A stretch of DNA of 64,000 nt from Brachyspira hampsonii 30446 (GTDB taxonomy: Bacteria; Spirochaetota; Brachyspiria; Brachyspirales; Brachyspiraceae). The stretch covers positions 1,816,062-1,880,061 of the forward strand of contig NZ_JH994111.1 in assembly GCF_000316195.1 (NCBI RefSeq). The letters are read 5' to 3'. The notes beneath the pieces were generated by a model that ran no database searches, was not told where the DNA came from, and saw nothing but the letters and a program-made list of their open reading frames with translations. Positions 45,317 through 54,677 of the stretch are shown here, piece by piece. Made by a program: the position numbers and the translations under genes. Each line of letters starts with the position of its first letter. The stretch's first letter is position 1.

Positions 45317-46132
45317 ATGGAAATATTTGAATATGATTTTATGCGTAAAGCTTTCTTAGTTGGTATTATGCTTGCTGTTATAATACCTTGCATAGGGGTG
45401 GTTGTTGTATTAAAAAGACTCTCTATGATAGGAGATGCTATATCACATACTTCACTTGCCGGAGTTACATTCGGATTAGTTTTTAATATAAACCCAATAG
45501 TAGCCTCCATAATATTCTGTATACTATCTGCATTATCAATAGAGTTTATAAGAAAAAAAATAGCTAAATATGGAGAAATGTCTATATCAATTATAATGTC
45601 TTTGGCTATAGGAGTTGCGGGGCTTCTTTCCGGATTTGTAGCTAACAATTCAAACTTTAACAGTTTCTTATTCGGAAGTATCGTTGCTATAAGTGATTTT
45701 GAATTGAAATTAGTAATATTAATAAGTTCTATATCAATACTAATTTTCATCTTCCTATACAAAGAAATTTTTTATATAACTTTCAATGAGAGATTAGCAA
45801 AACTTTCTGGTGTACCTGTAAATAGAATTAATTTCATTTTTACAATATTGACTGCTGTTACTGTATCAATATCAGCAAGGGCAGTTGGAGCTTTAATAGT
45901 ATCATCAATGATGGTGGTTCCTGTTGCCTGTTCTATGCAAATAGCTAATAGTTACAAAAAAACTATTATTTTTGCTGTAATATTCAATCTATTTTTTACA
46001 ATATTAGGAATATTCATTTCCTATTATCAGGGTCTTAAACCCGGAGCAACTATAGTTCTAATAAGCATAACAACTTTTATAATTATAATATTATTAAAAT
46101 CTGCTTTATCACCAAAACATAATAAAGCATAA
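45317..46132 (+). CDS. znuB: ABC-3 family metal permease (ZnuB-like)
   Basis: The membrane subunit of a zinc or manganese importer. About 271 residues from the ATG at 45317, which has GGGGAAA at good distance; the GTG at 45296 lacks one. The ABC-3 signatures are present: CIGVVVVLKRLSMIGDAISHTSLAGV near the N-terminus and VSISARAVGALIVSSMMVVPVACSMQIA in the middle, with about eight membrane helices. The matching ATPase and binding protein are on the opposite strand beyond a palindromic element (46139-46464). The stop codon lies within that element's left 10-bp direct repeat. Confidence 0.85.
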   Translation: MEIFEYDFMRKAFLVGIMLAVIIPCIGVVVVLKRLSMIGDAISHTSLAGVTFGLVFNINPIVASIIFCILSALSIEFIRKKIAKYGEMSISIIMSLAIGVAGLLSGFVANNSNFNSFLFGSIVAISDFELKLVILISSISILIFIFLYKEIFYITFNERLAKLSGVPVNRINFIFTILTAVTVSISARAVGALIVSSMMVVPVACSMQIANSYKKTIIFAVIFNLFFTILGIFISYYQGLKPGATIVLISITTFIIIILLKSALSPKHNKA

Positions 46133-46138
46133 AATTAA

Positions 46139-46464
46139 CTTACATATTCCCACCCTATAAATTTATAATCTAATTTGATAATATAATATAGCATTTATTT
46201 TTTACTTATTCTGTGATTATAATACCCACCCTAAATTTTATTTAAATTTCAAGTTCATATCAACGCACGCAAAATGAAATTTCAAATATAAGTTCATTAA
46301 CAATATAATTTAAATCATATAAAAAATGGAATACACCGTGCGTTGAATAAAATTCTAAATTTAATCAAAACTTGGGCGGGTGCTGAAAATTCTAATTAAG
46401 CAATAAATATAATTAAATTAAAATTACAAAATAAATCAGAAAAAATAAAGGGCGGGGTATGTAA
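46139..46464. mobile_element. Nested-palindrome MITE-like element, family B
   Basis: A 326-bp non-coding element between the convergent znuB and znuC genes. The outer inverted repeats TTACATATTCCCACCCT (46140-46156) and AGGGCGGGGTATGTAA (46449-46464) are near-perfect. Nested inside, ACCCACCCTAAATTT...CAACGCACG (46224-46269) pairs with CGTGCGTTG...GGGCGGGT (46337-46381). Direct repeats ATAAAATTAA flank it at 46129-46138 and 46465-46474, as expected for a 10-bp target duplication. It carries no open frame and shows no similarity to the family-A elements. A very long bidirectional terminator is the alternative view. Confidence 0.65.
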
Positions 46465-46474
46465 ATAAAATTAA

Positions 46475-47215
46475 TTAACAAGAACAAATATTGTCGCTAT
46501 TAGGATGCTTATGTTTATGTGAAAGTTCATCATATATTTGTTTCTTTTCAAGCTCAACCAAAGAACCTTGCTCAAAACAAAATATTCTGTTGGATATACT
46601 AGATATTTTTTCTATATCATGTGTAACCATTATTATAGTTACTTTCTTTTCTTTATTTAAAGACTGTAGAATTTTATATATTAAATCAATAGTTTCCCTG
46701 TCTACCCCATTTGTAGGCTCATCAAGTACAAGTAAGTCAGGTTCTGATATCAATGTTCTTGCTAAAAATACTCTTTGAATTTGTCCACCTGAAAGCTTTG
46801 ATATCATTCTGTTTTTATATTTTTCCATACCTAAAAGCTCTAATGCTTTTATAACTTTTATACGATGGCTTTTATTTGGAAATTTAAATAAACCTATATC
46901 GGCAAAATTATTAGACATAACTATTTCATAAACAGTGGCTGGAAAATTTACAATTTTGGAATATGCATTCTGCTCTAAATAACCTATTCTTTTCCAATCT
47001 TTGAATTTATTTATATCTTCTTCATATAGCTTTATGCTTCCTCTGAATTGACTAATCTCTCCTAAAATAAGTTTTAATATTGTACTTTTGCCTGCTCCAT
47101 TAGAACCTATTATAGATACAAAATCTCCGCTATTAACATCAAAACTTATACATTTAAGTATATCATCAGAAGTATATCCGAAATGCACATTTTTAAACTC
47201 TACAATCTTACTCAT
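46475..47215 (-). CDS. znuC: Zinc ABC transporter ATP-binding protein (ZnuC-like)
   Basis: The ATPase of the zinc importer, 246 residues. Walker A is GSNGAGKST, signature LSGGQIQR, Walker B LLVLDEPTNGVD and H-loop MVTHD. The C-terminus ends in SHKHKHPNSDNICSC, a short His/Cys-rich tail that could bind zinc and sense its level on the cytosolic side. It lies 9 nt after znuA on the same strand, while the permease is convergent across the element at 46139-46464. Confidence 0.88.
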   Translation of the reverse strand: MSKIVEFKNVHFGYTSDDILKCISFDVNSGDFVSIIGSNGAGKSTILKLILGEISQFRGSIKLYEEDINKFKDWKRIGYLEQNAYSKIVNFPATVYEIVMSNNFADIGLFKFPNKSHRIKVIKALELLGMEKYKNRMISKLSGGQIQRVFLARTLISEPDLLVLDEPTNGVDRETIDLIYKILQSLNKEKKVTIIMVTHDIEKISSISNRIFCFEQGSLVELEKKQIYDELSHKHKHPNSDNICSC

Positions 47216-47224
47216 AATATTATT

Positions 47225-48082
47225 TTAATTAAGTCCATTGGTTAAAGAAATGAGATTTTCTTCCATTACAGAAAAATAATCTTTTCCGGCTTTAATATAT
47301 TCTTCGCTTAAAGATTCTATAGGATTTAGTGTTAATACTTTTACTCCTGTTTCTTTTGCTATAGAATCAACTAATTTAGAACTTGAAAACTCTTCATAAA
47401 ATATAGCTTTCACATCATTATTTTTTATAAAATCAATAGTTTCAGACATAGCCTTAGGATCTGCTTCATCTCTAGCAATAGCCACCTGATTTAATGAATA
47501 TTCTTTACAGAAATGTCCGAAAGCAGGGTGAGTTACTACCAAATTAGTATTTTTTATATTAGATAAAACTTCTTTGAAATGATTATCTAATTCATCTAAT
47601 TTATCTGCATAAAAATTATAGTTAGAATTATAATAATCAGCATTAACAGAATCTATATCCGCCAATGCATTTTTTATATTCTCCATTTGTTTCTTTGCTT
47701 TAATAGGAGAAAGCCAAAAATGAGGATCCAATCCTTCATTACTAATATTAGATGAAGTTTCTACATATTTTAATTCTTTTATACTATCTTTAACTGTATC
47801 AACCCAATGCTCCATTCCTCCGCCATTATATATAAATAAATCTGCCTTTGTTAAATCGGCCATATCTTTTGAAGTTATTTCAAAATCATGAGGCTCTGAG
47901 CCTGCAGAAGTCATATTATATACATCTGCTTTATCTCCACATATTTTTTTAGCAAAATCATATATTGGATAAATACTTGCATAAACTTTAAGTTTATTTG
48001 AAGATACTTCATTATCCTTTGATGCATTACTGCATCCTGCTAATAATGATAATATAAAAATAATTGTTAAAAATTTTTTCAT
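47225..48082 (-). CDS. znuA: Zinc-binding ABC transporter lipoprotein (ZnuA-like)
   Basis: The substrate-binding lipoprotein of the cluster A-I metal group. The signal peptide MKKFLTIIFILSLLAGC has a lipobox. The metal ligands are visible: SEPHDFE, LDPHFWL, THPAFGHFCKEY and the acidic IFYEEFSS. The His-rich loop of E. coli ZnuA is absent, so zinc versus manganese cannot be settled by eye; three His favour zinc. It is divergent from the META lipoprotein gene. I looked for a Zur box in the 170-bp gap and saw only AT-rich sequence. Confidence 0.85.
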   Translation of the reverse strand: MKKFLTIIFILSLLAGCSNASKDNEVSSNKLKVYASIYPIYDFAKKICGDKADVYNMTSAGSEPHDFEITSKDMADLTKADLFIYNGGGMEHWVDTVKDSIKELKYVETSSNISNEGLDPHFWLSPIKAKKQMENIKNALADIDSVNADYYNSNYNFYADKLDELDNHFKEVLSNIKNTNLVVTHPAFGHFCKEYSLNQVAIARDEADPKAMSETIDFIKNNDVKAIFYEEFSSSKLVDSIAKETGVKVLTLNPIESLSEEYIKAGKDYFSVMEENLISLTNGLN

Positions 48083-48255
48083 AAGTTTTCATACCCTATA
48101 ATAAAAAAATATATTTGTACATTATATATAAAAATAATAAAATTTCAATATGTTTTACATACCTAACATTATAAAATAATATATAAAATTACATTATCAA
48201 ATTTAATTATTTTTTACCGATAATATTAATATTATGAATTAAATTTAGGATAATT

Positions 48256-48660
48256 ATGAAATATATTGTACATATTTTGGCAGCTGTATTATTTATATTT
48301 TCATGCTCAACAGCAAAAGTTACTCATATAGAAGAACCAAAAAATGACTCCCTTTTTGGAAGGAAATTTAAATTGGTAAGTATATATCCTGATATGGACA
48401 TAACCATAGAATTTACACAAGATACAATACATGGTTTTTCTGCTGTTAATAATTATTCATCTTCATATACTCTTGACGGAGATATATTTAACATATTATC
48501 AATTTCAATGACTAAAAAATCAGGTACAAGAGATAGAATTGCTGCTGAAATAGAATATCTTAATATGCTGCAAAATGCCACTTCCTACAAAATTAATGGC
48601 AGACAGTTAATAATATATACTTTATTATCCAGCGATAATTTAGTCTTTGAAGAATTTTAA
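48256..48660 (+). CDS. META-domain lipoprotein 1
   Basis: A 134-residue protein with signal peptide MKYIVHILAAVLFIFSC and lipobox. The mature part follows the META/HslJ pattern: LFGRKFKLVSIY, ITIEFTQDTIHGFSAVNNYSSSY, a middle strand ending in MTKKSGTRD, then EIEYLNMLQNATSYKINGRQLIIY. META domains occur in HslJ of E. coli and in secreted proteins; their role is unclear. A homologous gene follows after 33 nt. Confidence 0.75.
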   Translation: MKYIVHILAAVLFIFSCSTAKVTHIEEPKNDSLFGRKFKLVSIYPDMDITIEFTQDTIHGFSAVNNYSSSYTLDGDIFNILSISMTKKSGTRDRIAAEIEYLNMLQNATSYKINGRQLIIYTLLSSDNLVFEEF

Positions 48661-48693
48661 GTAATATTGTATAATGCCATATAGGATATTTTA

Positions 48694-49104
48694 ATGATAA
48701 GAAATTTTATTTTGATGCTAAGTTTTACTATAGTAATTTTTATAGGCTCATGTTCTACAACATCACAATCGATAAATATATCTACAAGTACTTTAAATGG
48801 AAAAACTTTTCAGCTTAGCAATATGTTTGAAGGAAGAGGTATTACAATATCATTCTATAATGAAGAGTTTTACGGATACAGCGGATTTAATACTTATTTG
48901 GGAAAATATGAAATGCGCAGAGGTAATATGATAATATTTACTGATATGGTAGTTACAAAAATGGGCGGTACTTCGGAAGCTGTAGAAGAAGAAAAAAAAT
49001 ATATAGAATTATTAAGCAAGGCATCTTCAATAGAACTTACAAGTAATAATCTTACAATAACTACTTTAGATAATGAAATTCTTATATTCAAAAGAATAAA
49101 ATAA
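48694..49104 (+). CDS. META-domain lipoprotein 2
   Basis: A 136-residue lipoprotein: signal peptide IRNFILMLSFTIVIFIGSC, then a META domain with LNGKTFQLSNMF, ITISFYNEEFYGYSGFNTYLGKY, MVVTKMGGTSEAVEEE and KYIELLSKASSIEL. It is a diverged tandem copy of the preceding gene. The ABC permease gene starts two bases after its stop, so all four genes are probably one operon. It may stand in for the missing binding protein, but META domains are not known to do so. Confidence 0.75.
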   Translation: MIRNFILMLSFTIVIFIGSCSTTSQSINISTSTLNGKTFQLSNMFEGRGITISFYNEEFYGYSGFNTYLGKYEMRRGNMIIFTDMVVTKMGGTSEAVEEEKKYIELLSKASSIELTSNNLTITTLDNEILIFKRIK

Positions 49105-49106
49105 TA

Positions 49107-49835
49107 ATGAAAAATAAAAAACTTATATATTTAATATTAGGTGTTATTATATTCATAAGTTTTTGGTATTTTACTGCTTTAAAAATAAATTCAGAAATAG
49201 TTTTTCCAAATATACCAAATATATTAAAAAAGTTAATAGAAATAATATCTGAAAAATCATTCTACAAAGATTTATTATCAAGTTTATTAAGAGTATTAAT
49301 CACATTTTCATTATCCTTTTTATCAGCATTTATAATAGGAATATCATCAGGAATATTTATGCCTATTAGATATACATTAATACCAATTATCAATTTCATA
49401 AGAACAATACCTACTATACCATTAATATTAGTTGCTATAATATGGTTTGATAATAATACCGTTCCTATATTTGTTTCTATGCTTATTATTTTTCCGATAA
49501 TGTACGATTCTATAACTAATGGAATAATGAATGTAGATAAAAAATTGATAGAAATGTCAATATCATATAATGTATCTTTAAGAACTCAGATAATAGACCT
49601 TTATATACCATATATAAAACCATACATATTTACAGGAATATCTCAATCTATGGGAATAACTTGGAAAAGCATATTGGCAGCAGAAATACTAGCTTTACCT
49701 GCTTTTGGAATAGGTACAAAACTTTATGAATCTCATTTATATTTAGACAGTGTAAGCCTATTTGCATACTGTCTTATTGCAATAATATTTAATGCTGTAT
49801 TTGAAATCATTATAAGGATAAATCATGATAAATAA
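49107..49835 (+). CDS. ABC transporter permease, NitT/TauT (SsuC) type
   Basis: A 242-residue permease with six membrane helices and the BPD_transp_1 coupling motif: RTIPTIPLILVAIIWFDNN and the EAA-type loop MSISYNVSLRTQIIDLYIPY. Relatives import nitrate, sulfonates, thiamine precursors or similar. It overlaps the ATPase gene by 11 nt. No classic substrate-binding gene is in the operon. The substrate is unknown. Confidence 0.8.
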   Translation: MKNKKLIYLILGVIIFISFWYFTALKINSEIVFPNIPNILKKLIEIISEKSFYKDLLSSLLRVLITFSLSFLSAFIIGISSGIFMPIRYTLIPIINFIRTIPTIPLILVAIIWFDNNTVPIFVSMLIIFPIMYDSITNGIMNVDKKLIEMSISYNVSLRTQIIDLYIPYIKPYIFTGISQSMGITWKSILAAEILALPAFGIGTKLYESHLYLDSVSLFAYCLIAIIFNAVFEIIIRINHDK

Positions 49836-50511
49836 AATAAATGATTATATATTCAGATTAGAAAATATAAATCTCTCTTATAATGACTTGATAATATTTA
49901 AAAATTTTAATATAGATTTTCATTTAGATAAAATAAATATAATATTAGGCTCTTCCGGTTCAGGTAAAACCTCATTGCTTAATATAATAGCATCAAAAAT
50001 AAACAAAGATGATAAAGCATTCGTATATCAAGAACCTAGACTATTAAATTTCTTAACTTCATATAAGAATATAGAATATGTTTTAAAAGATAAAATTAAA
50101 AATAAAAATGAAATGGATAGAAAAATAAAGAATGCATTAGAAATTACAGGGCTTATAAATAATATAGAGTCAAAACCCAATGAGCTTAGTGGAGGAATGA
50201 AGCAGCGATTATCTCTAGCAAGAGCTTTAGCTTATGATTCAAATTTTATATTTATGGATGAACCATTACAAGGACAGGATATAAAAAGAAAAAAAGAACT
50301 TATTGATATAATAAAAAATATACAATCAAAAACAAATAAAACTTTTTTCTATGTTACGCATGATGTTTACGAAGCAGTTATGCTTGGAGATTATGTATAT
50401 ATATTATCTAATAAAAATAACTGCACCCAATTAATATTTAAAACATATATTGAAAATAACAGATTAGAAAATCACCAAGCAAAACTTACTGATATATTAA
50501 TAAATAATTAA
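49825..50511 (+). CDS. ABC transporter ATP-binding protein, NitT/TauT (SsuB) type
   Basis: The ATPase partner of the preceding permease, 228 residues. Walker A GSSGSGKTS, Q-loop VYQEPRLLNFLT, signature ELSGGMKQRLSLARAL, Walker B FIFMDEPLQGQD and H-loop VTHDVYEA are all intact. It is slightly shorter than usual at the C-terminus. Its stop is two bases from the convergent exchanger gene, with no room for a separate terminator. Confidence 0.85.
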   Translation: MINKINDYIFRLENINLSYNDLIIFKNFNIDFHLDKINIILGSSGSGKTSLLNIIASKINKDDKAFVYQEPRLLNFLTSYKNIEYVLKDKIKNKNEMDRKIKNALEITGLINNIESKPNELSGGMKQRLSLARALAYDSNFIFMDEPLQGQDIKRKKELIDIIKNIQSKTNKTFFYVTHDVYEAVMLGDYVYILSNKNNCTQLIFKTYIENNRLENHQAKLTDILINN

Positions 50512-50513
50512 TT

Positions 50514-51518
50514 TTATATAGATGTAGTTTTAAGAAGATAGGCAACATAAGCAATATATATAATTAAAAATATAACTCCTTTTACTTTACCTAAACTCTT
50601 TCCTCTTAGAGTAAAAGCTAATAATAATAATCCTGCAAATACCATAATAGAAAAGTCTATTAAATAATCTTGAGCCTCACTTAGAATTATTCCGCCGTAT
50701 TTGAATGAAGCCATAGAGGATATACCCAAAACTCCTCCCACATTAAATATATTGCTTCCTACTATATTTCCTATAGATATATCAGCCTCTTTCTTGACAG
50801 CAGCTATTACACTTGTAACAAGTTCAGGTATGCTTGTACCTACAGCAACAACTATAAAACCTATTATATGCTCACTCAAGAAATTTCTAAATATCCATGT
50901 AACTCCTTTAATAAATACATCAGAACCAAATGCCAATGCCAATACAGCAACTATTATTTTAAATATAGCTCTGAATATAGAATGTGTTTTACTAGATGAT
51001 GAAACTTCCTTTTCAAATACTGCTAATTCATCTTTATCTTTGGATATTACAGTATATAAATAATAAACATATACACATAATAAAACTATAAGTACAGCAC
51101 CTTCTATTATTGATATTTTATCTCCGCTTAATCTCTTAGTTTTAATATTAAAAAGCATTATACCCAAAGCAACATACATTATAAACATAGAGACCATAGA
51201 AACATAATATGACTTTTTACCGGCAGACATTGTCATAAATAAAGCAGATACTCCAAGTACAAATACAACATTGAATATATTACTTCCTATAACATTACCT
51301 ACTGCAATAGCACTCTCTCCCCTCAAAGCTCCGAATAGACTCACAAAAAGCTCAGGCATTGATGTTCCCATAGCAACAACTGTAAGCCCTATAACTATAG
51401 ATGGTATTTTAAGCCTATTAGCTACCATAACACTGCCGTCTACAATATATGTTCCGCCCAAATATAAAAGCAATATTCCTGCTGCCGTAAAAACAATATT
51501 CAATAACATATTTTCCAT
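50514..51518 (-). CDS. Calcium/sodium antiporter (YrbG/CaCA family)
   Basis: A 334-residue membrane exchanger with about ten helices. The two alpha-repeats are clear: GLTVVAMGTSMPELFVSLFGA with AVGNVIGSNIFNV, and GFIVVAVGTSIPELVTSVIAA with SIGNIVGSNIFNV. These hold the acidic cation ligands. It should exchange Ca2+ for Na+ (or K+/Na+) across the inner membrane, keeping cytosolic calcium low. The minisatellite protein gene lies 30 nt upstream on the same strand. Confidence 0.9.
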   Translation of the reverse strand: MENMLLNIVFTAAGILLLYLGGTYIVDGSVMVANRLKIPSIVIGLTVVAMGTSMPELFVSLFGALRGESAIAVGNVIGSNIFNVVFVLGVSALFMTMSAGKKSYYVSMVSMFIMYVALGIMLFNIKTKRLSGDKISIIEGAVLIVLLCVYVYYLYTVISKDKDELAVFEKEVSSSSKTHSIFRAIFKIIVAVLALAFGSDVFIKGVTWIFRNFLSEHIIGFIVVAVGTSIPELVTSVIAAVKKEADISIGNIVGSNIFNVGGVLGISSMASFKYGGIILSEAQDYLIDFSIMVFAGLLLLAFTLRGKSLGKVKGVIFLIIYIAYVAYLLKTTSI

Positions 51519-51548
51519 CTAATTATATTCCTTAAATTAATTGTTTAA

Positions 51549-52352
51549 CTATTGTGTTTTAATATCTGAATTATCTTTATTTTCTGTATTATCTTTATTT
51601 TCTGTATTATCTTTATTTTCTGTATTATCTTTATTTTCTGTATTATCTTTATTTTCTGTATTATCTTTATTTTCTGTATTATCTTTATTTTCTGCATTAT
51701 CTTTATTTTCTGCATTATCTTTATTTTCTGCATTATCTTTATTTTCTGCATTATCTTTATTTTCTGCATTATCTTTATTTTCTGCATTATCTTTATTTTC
51801 TGCATTATCTGTCTTTTCAATTTTATCTGCATCTTCTGAAGACTTAGACTTTTTACTTAATGCTGATACTATAAATACTATCAAACATATTAATAATATA
51901 AATAATACTAATGCAGTAGAAAGCCATAATGGAGAAAGAACCCATACCCAGCTCCAATCAACAGCTTTGAATAATTTTAATATTACAAATATTATACCCA
52001 AAAAAGCAAAAAATATTGCTGCTATATTCAATACTGAAAATTTATTAGCTGATGATGCTTCTGATGTATTGGAATTATCTTGCTTAGTATCATCTGATGA
52101 ACTTGAAGCATTATCAGAAGTTTTATTATTTTTAAAAAACATAGAATCAAAGACTAATGCAAATATTATAAGTATAACTTCTATTAATAGAATACTTAGT
52201 ATAAAATACCAGCTTAAATCAATTAATACTTTTGACAGTTTTAATAATGATAAAATAACTATAAAAACAGGTAGCAATCTTGAAGAAAAATTTAGTAAAT
52301 TTTTAATAAGATGTAAAGTTGCCATAGTAAAAATATTTTTTGCTTTTCCCAT
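51549..52352 (-). CDS. Membrane protein with C-terminal NAENKD/NTENKD repeats
   Basis: A 267-residue protein with four or so hydrophobic segments in the first 170 residues (e.g. LLPVFIVILSLLKL, YFILSILLIEVILIIFALVF, FSVLNIAAIFFAFLGIIFVIL, ALVLFILLICLIVFIVSAL). It then has a hydrophilic tail. The tail is seven NAENKD units followed by six NTENKD units, and ends NSDIKTQ. The repeats are encoded by near-identical 18-bp units, so length can change without breaking the frame. No family is recognised. The tail is likely cytosolic or periplasmic and disordered. Confidence 0.7.
   Translation of the reverse strand: MGKAKNIFTMATLHLIKNLLNFSSRLLPVFIVILSLLKLSKVLIDLSWYFILSILLIEVILIIFALVFDSMFFKNNKTSDNASSSSDDTKQDNSNTSEASSANKFSVLNIAAIFFAFLGIIFVILKLFKAVDWSWVWVLSPLWLSTALVLFILLICLIVFIVSALSKKSKSSEDADKIEKTDNAENKDNAENKDNAENKDNAENKDNAENKDNAENKDNAENKDNTENKDNTENKDNTENKDNTENKDNTENKDNTENKDNSDIKTQ
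51573..51806. repeat. 18-bp minisatellite (13 units) inside a coding region
   Basis: Thirteen tandem units of TTATCTTTATTTTCTG[TC]A. The first six on the plus strand have T (Thr codon on the coding strand) and the last seven have C (Ala codon), so the array grew as two homogeneous blocks. In-frame length variation is expected. Confidence 0.95.
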
Positions 52353-52444
52353 AATATAAATCCTATAAAAATATATATAATTAAATAATATATATTATTT
52401 TCAGTAAATTTTAAATAAGTATTTATAATATTTTTGGTTAAATA

Positions 52445-52482
52445 ATTATGGTATGGAACAAGAATTCATTCCATACCATAAT
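52445..52482 (-). terminator. Hairpin after the cupin gene
   Basis: A perfect 14-bp inverted repeat ATTATGGTATGGAA / TTCCATACCATAAT with a 10-nt loop, 17 bases after the cupin stop codon. There is no strong T run, so it may be an RNA-stabilising hairpin or a weak terminator. Confidence 0.55.
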
Positions 52483-52499
52483 CATGAATTTATTTAGGG

Positions 52500-52832
52500 T
52501 TACTCTGGTTTCACTTGTATAACTAATAATTTGAATGCCTCTATGGCTTTTAATGAATGAGATGTATTGGCAGGGATTAATATAGACTCTCCTAATGATG
52601 TTTCAAATGGAGTGCCGTCAACTGTTATTTCTGCCTTTCCGTCAATCACTGTAACTAGAACATCTCCGGTACTTGTATGAGTAGGTATTTCTTTACCTTT
52701 ATCTGCTGATATTATTGACATAACTAAGCTTTTTCTATCAACTAATGAAAGCATAGATATATCTTTAATTGCTATTAAATCTTTTAAATTAACTATTTTT
52801 TTATAATCTATATTATTAATATAATTTTCCAT
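52500..52832 (-). CDS. Small cupin-domain protein
   Basis: A 110-residue single-domain cupin. The motif 1 part reads PTHTSTGDVLVTVIDGKAEITVDG, and motif 2 reads SILIPANTSHSLKAIEAFKLLVIQVKP. Metal-binding His/Thr/Glu positions are only partly the usual H-x-H...E, with one His (THTS) in motif 1 and one His (TSHSL) in motif 2. It may bind metal or act as a small-molecule sensor. The single-gene context gives no clue to its substrate. Confidence 0.75.
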   Translation of the reverse strand: MENYINNIDYKKIVNLKDLIAIKDISMLSLVDRKSLVMSIISADKGKEIPTHTSTGDVLVTVIDGKAEITVDGTPFETSLGESILIPANTSHSLKAIEAFKLLVIQVKPE

Positions 52833-52944
52833 CTATAAGCCTTAATTGATTTTGATGTCATTATCCGGCATTTATATAAAAAAATCTATTGCTGCAGCAA
52901 CAAAAATTTTTTTTATAAAAAATATGCATATTACATCATAATAA

Positions 52945-54561
52945 TCATACTTTTAATCTTTTAGCAGCCTCTATAAATCCTACAAATAAAGGATGCGGAT
53001 TAGTAATTCTTGATTTTAATTCAGGGTGAAACTGCACTCCTATCATAAAAGGATGATATTTAACTTCAACAATCTCAACCAAATCAGCATTTTTCATACG
53101 GCCTGTTATAATAAATCCAGATTTTTCCATTACATCTATATATTTATTGTTAAATTCATATCTATGCCTATGCCTCTCACTAATAGAAGTTTTATTGTAC
53201 AGCTTATGTGCCAAACTTCCATCTTTTACATCGCACTCAAAAGCACCCAATCTCATAGTACCGCCTTTTAATATGCTTTTTTTCTGCTCTTCCATAAGCG
53301 TAATTATAGGATTTTTGGCATCTTCTTTTACTTCTATGGTATTTGCATCCTCTAGTTTTAATACATTTCTTGCAAACTCAACACTCATAAGCTGCATACC
53401 TAAACATATACCAAAATAAGGAATCTTGTTTTCTCTTGCATACTTTATAGCCCGTATTTTGCCTTCTATTCCTCTCTCTCCAAATCCGCCAGGTATTATA
53501 AGTCCATGAATACCTTTAAAATATTCAGATATATCATCTTTATTTTCTAACTCTTCAGCTGAAATCCATTCTATATCAACATTAATATCATTATATATGC
53601 CGCCATGATTCAAAGCCTCTATTAAAGATATATAAGCATCTTTCATAGATATATATTTTCCAACTATAGCAATTCTTACTCTTTCATTTGTTATAGAAAT
53701 ATTTTTTTGTCTTATTATTAAATCTGTCCAATCTGTCAAATCTATTTTTGCAGTCTGCAATTTAAAATGACGGCATACAACATCTGAAAGCCCCTGCGAT
53801 TCAAGCATCAAAGGTACATTATAAATATTAGGCTCGTCAAAGTTTTCAAATACATTTTCCTTAGGAAGATTACAAAATAATGCTATTTTAGATTTATGCG
53901 ATTCCTGTAAATGCTTGCTGGTTCTGCATACCAAAATATCCGGTATTATACCGCTTTGCATAAGCTCTTTTACACTATGCTGAGTAGGTTTTGTCTTTAT
54001 TTCTTCAGATGAGCTGATAAAAGGTATCAATGTTACATGTATATATAAAACATTATCCTGACCTAATTCTGTTTTTACCTGTCTTATAGCTTCAATATAA
54101 GGTAAAGACTCTATATCTCCTATAGTGCCGCCTATCTCTGTTATTACTATATCGGTCTTTTTTGTATCATTTTCTCTGTATATTCTTCTCTTTATTTCAT
54201 TAGTAATATGAGGTATAACCTGAACAGTTTCACCTAAATATTTACCCTCTCTCTCCATATTTATAACATGCTGATAAATTTTTCCTGTAGTAACATTACT
54301 AAATTTATTTAAATTCTCATCTATAAATCTCTCATAATGCCCAATATCCAAATCAGTTTCTGCCCCATCATCAGTAACAAAAACTTCTCCATGCTGAAAT
54401 GGACTCATAGTTCCCGGATCCACATTTATGTAAGGATCAAATTTCTGTATAGTAACACTTAATCCCCTAGCCTTAAGAAGTCTTCCTAGTGAAGATGCTG
54501 TTATTCCTTTTCCTAAACCAGATACAACTCCGCCTGTTACAAATATATATTTAGTATTCAT
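52945..54561 (-). CDS. pyrG: CTP synthase
   Basis: PyrG makes CTP from UTP, ATP and glutamine. The 538-residue protein starts [26 protein letters not shown] (split: [13 protein letters not shown] carries the synthetase P-loop). [21 protein letters not shown] and [13 protein letters not shown] follow. The C-terminal glutamine amidotransferase domain has the nucleophile in [10 protein letters not shown] and the His/Glu pair in QFHPELKSR. All active-site residues are present. It is a single gene with its own region upstream. Confidence 0.97.
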   Translation of the reverse strand: MNTKYIFVTGGVVSGLGKGITASSLGRLLKARGLSVTIQKFDPYINVDPGTMSPFQHGEVFVTDDGAETDLDIGHYERFIDENLNKFSNVTTGKIYQHVINMEREGKYLGETVQVIPHITNEIKRRIYRENDTKKTDIVITEIGGTIGDIESLPYIEAIRQVKTELGQDNVLYIHVTLIPFISSSEEIKTKPTQHSVKELMQSGIIPDILVCRTSKHLQESHKSKIALFCNLPKENVFENFDEPNIYNVPLMLESQGLSDVVCRHFKLQTAKIDLTDWTDLIIRQKNISITNERVRIAIVGKYISMKDAYISLIEALNHGGIYNDINVDIEWISAEELENKDDISEYFKGIHGLIIPGGFGERGIEGKIRAIKYARENKIPYFGICLGMQLMSVEFARNVLKLEDANTIEVKEDAKNPIITLMEEQKKSILKGGTMRLGAFECDVKDGSLAHKLYNKTSISERHRHRYEFNNKYIDVMEKSGFIITGRMKNADLVEIVEVKYHPFMIGVQFHPELKSRITNPHPLFVGFIEAAKRLKV

Positions 54562-54677
54562 ATAATCCTCAATTATGTTTTTATTTTATTTATTATTATC
54601 AAACCTTTTAACATTATCATAAATTATTATTAAATCAAGCGAATTTTATTATTATGTTAATTATCAAATAATATTTT

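Noticed and set aside
48083-48255. Zur or Fur box between znuA and the META gene
   Set aside because: Only AT-rich sequence with imperfect palindromes; nothing better than chance.
51573-51806. CRISPR-like regular repeats
   Set aside because: 18-bp units are directly adjacent, without spacers, and in frame within a coding region.
51541-52359. Long plus-strand frame with repeated SLFSVL/SLFSAL
   Set aside because: It is the complement of the 18-bp minisatellite; the minus-strand protein has sensible membrane segments, so the plus frame is an artefact of a stop-free repeat.
52445-52482. Mobile element end at the perfect 14-bp inverted repeat
   Set aside because: It is a short hairpin with a 10-nt loop right after a stop codon; a terminator or RNA hairpin explains it.
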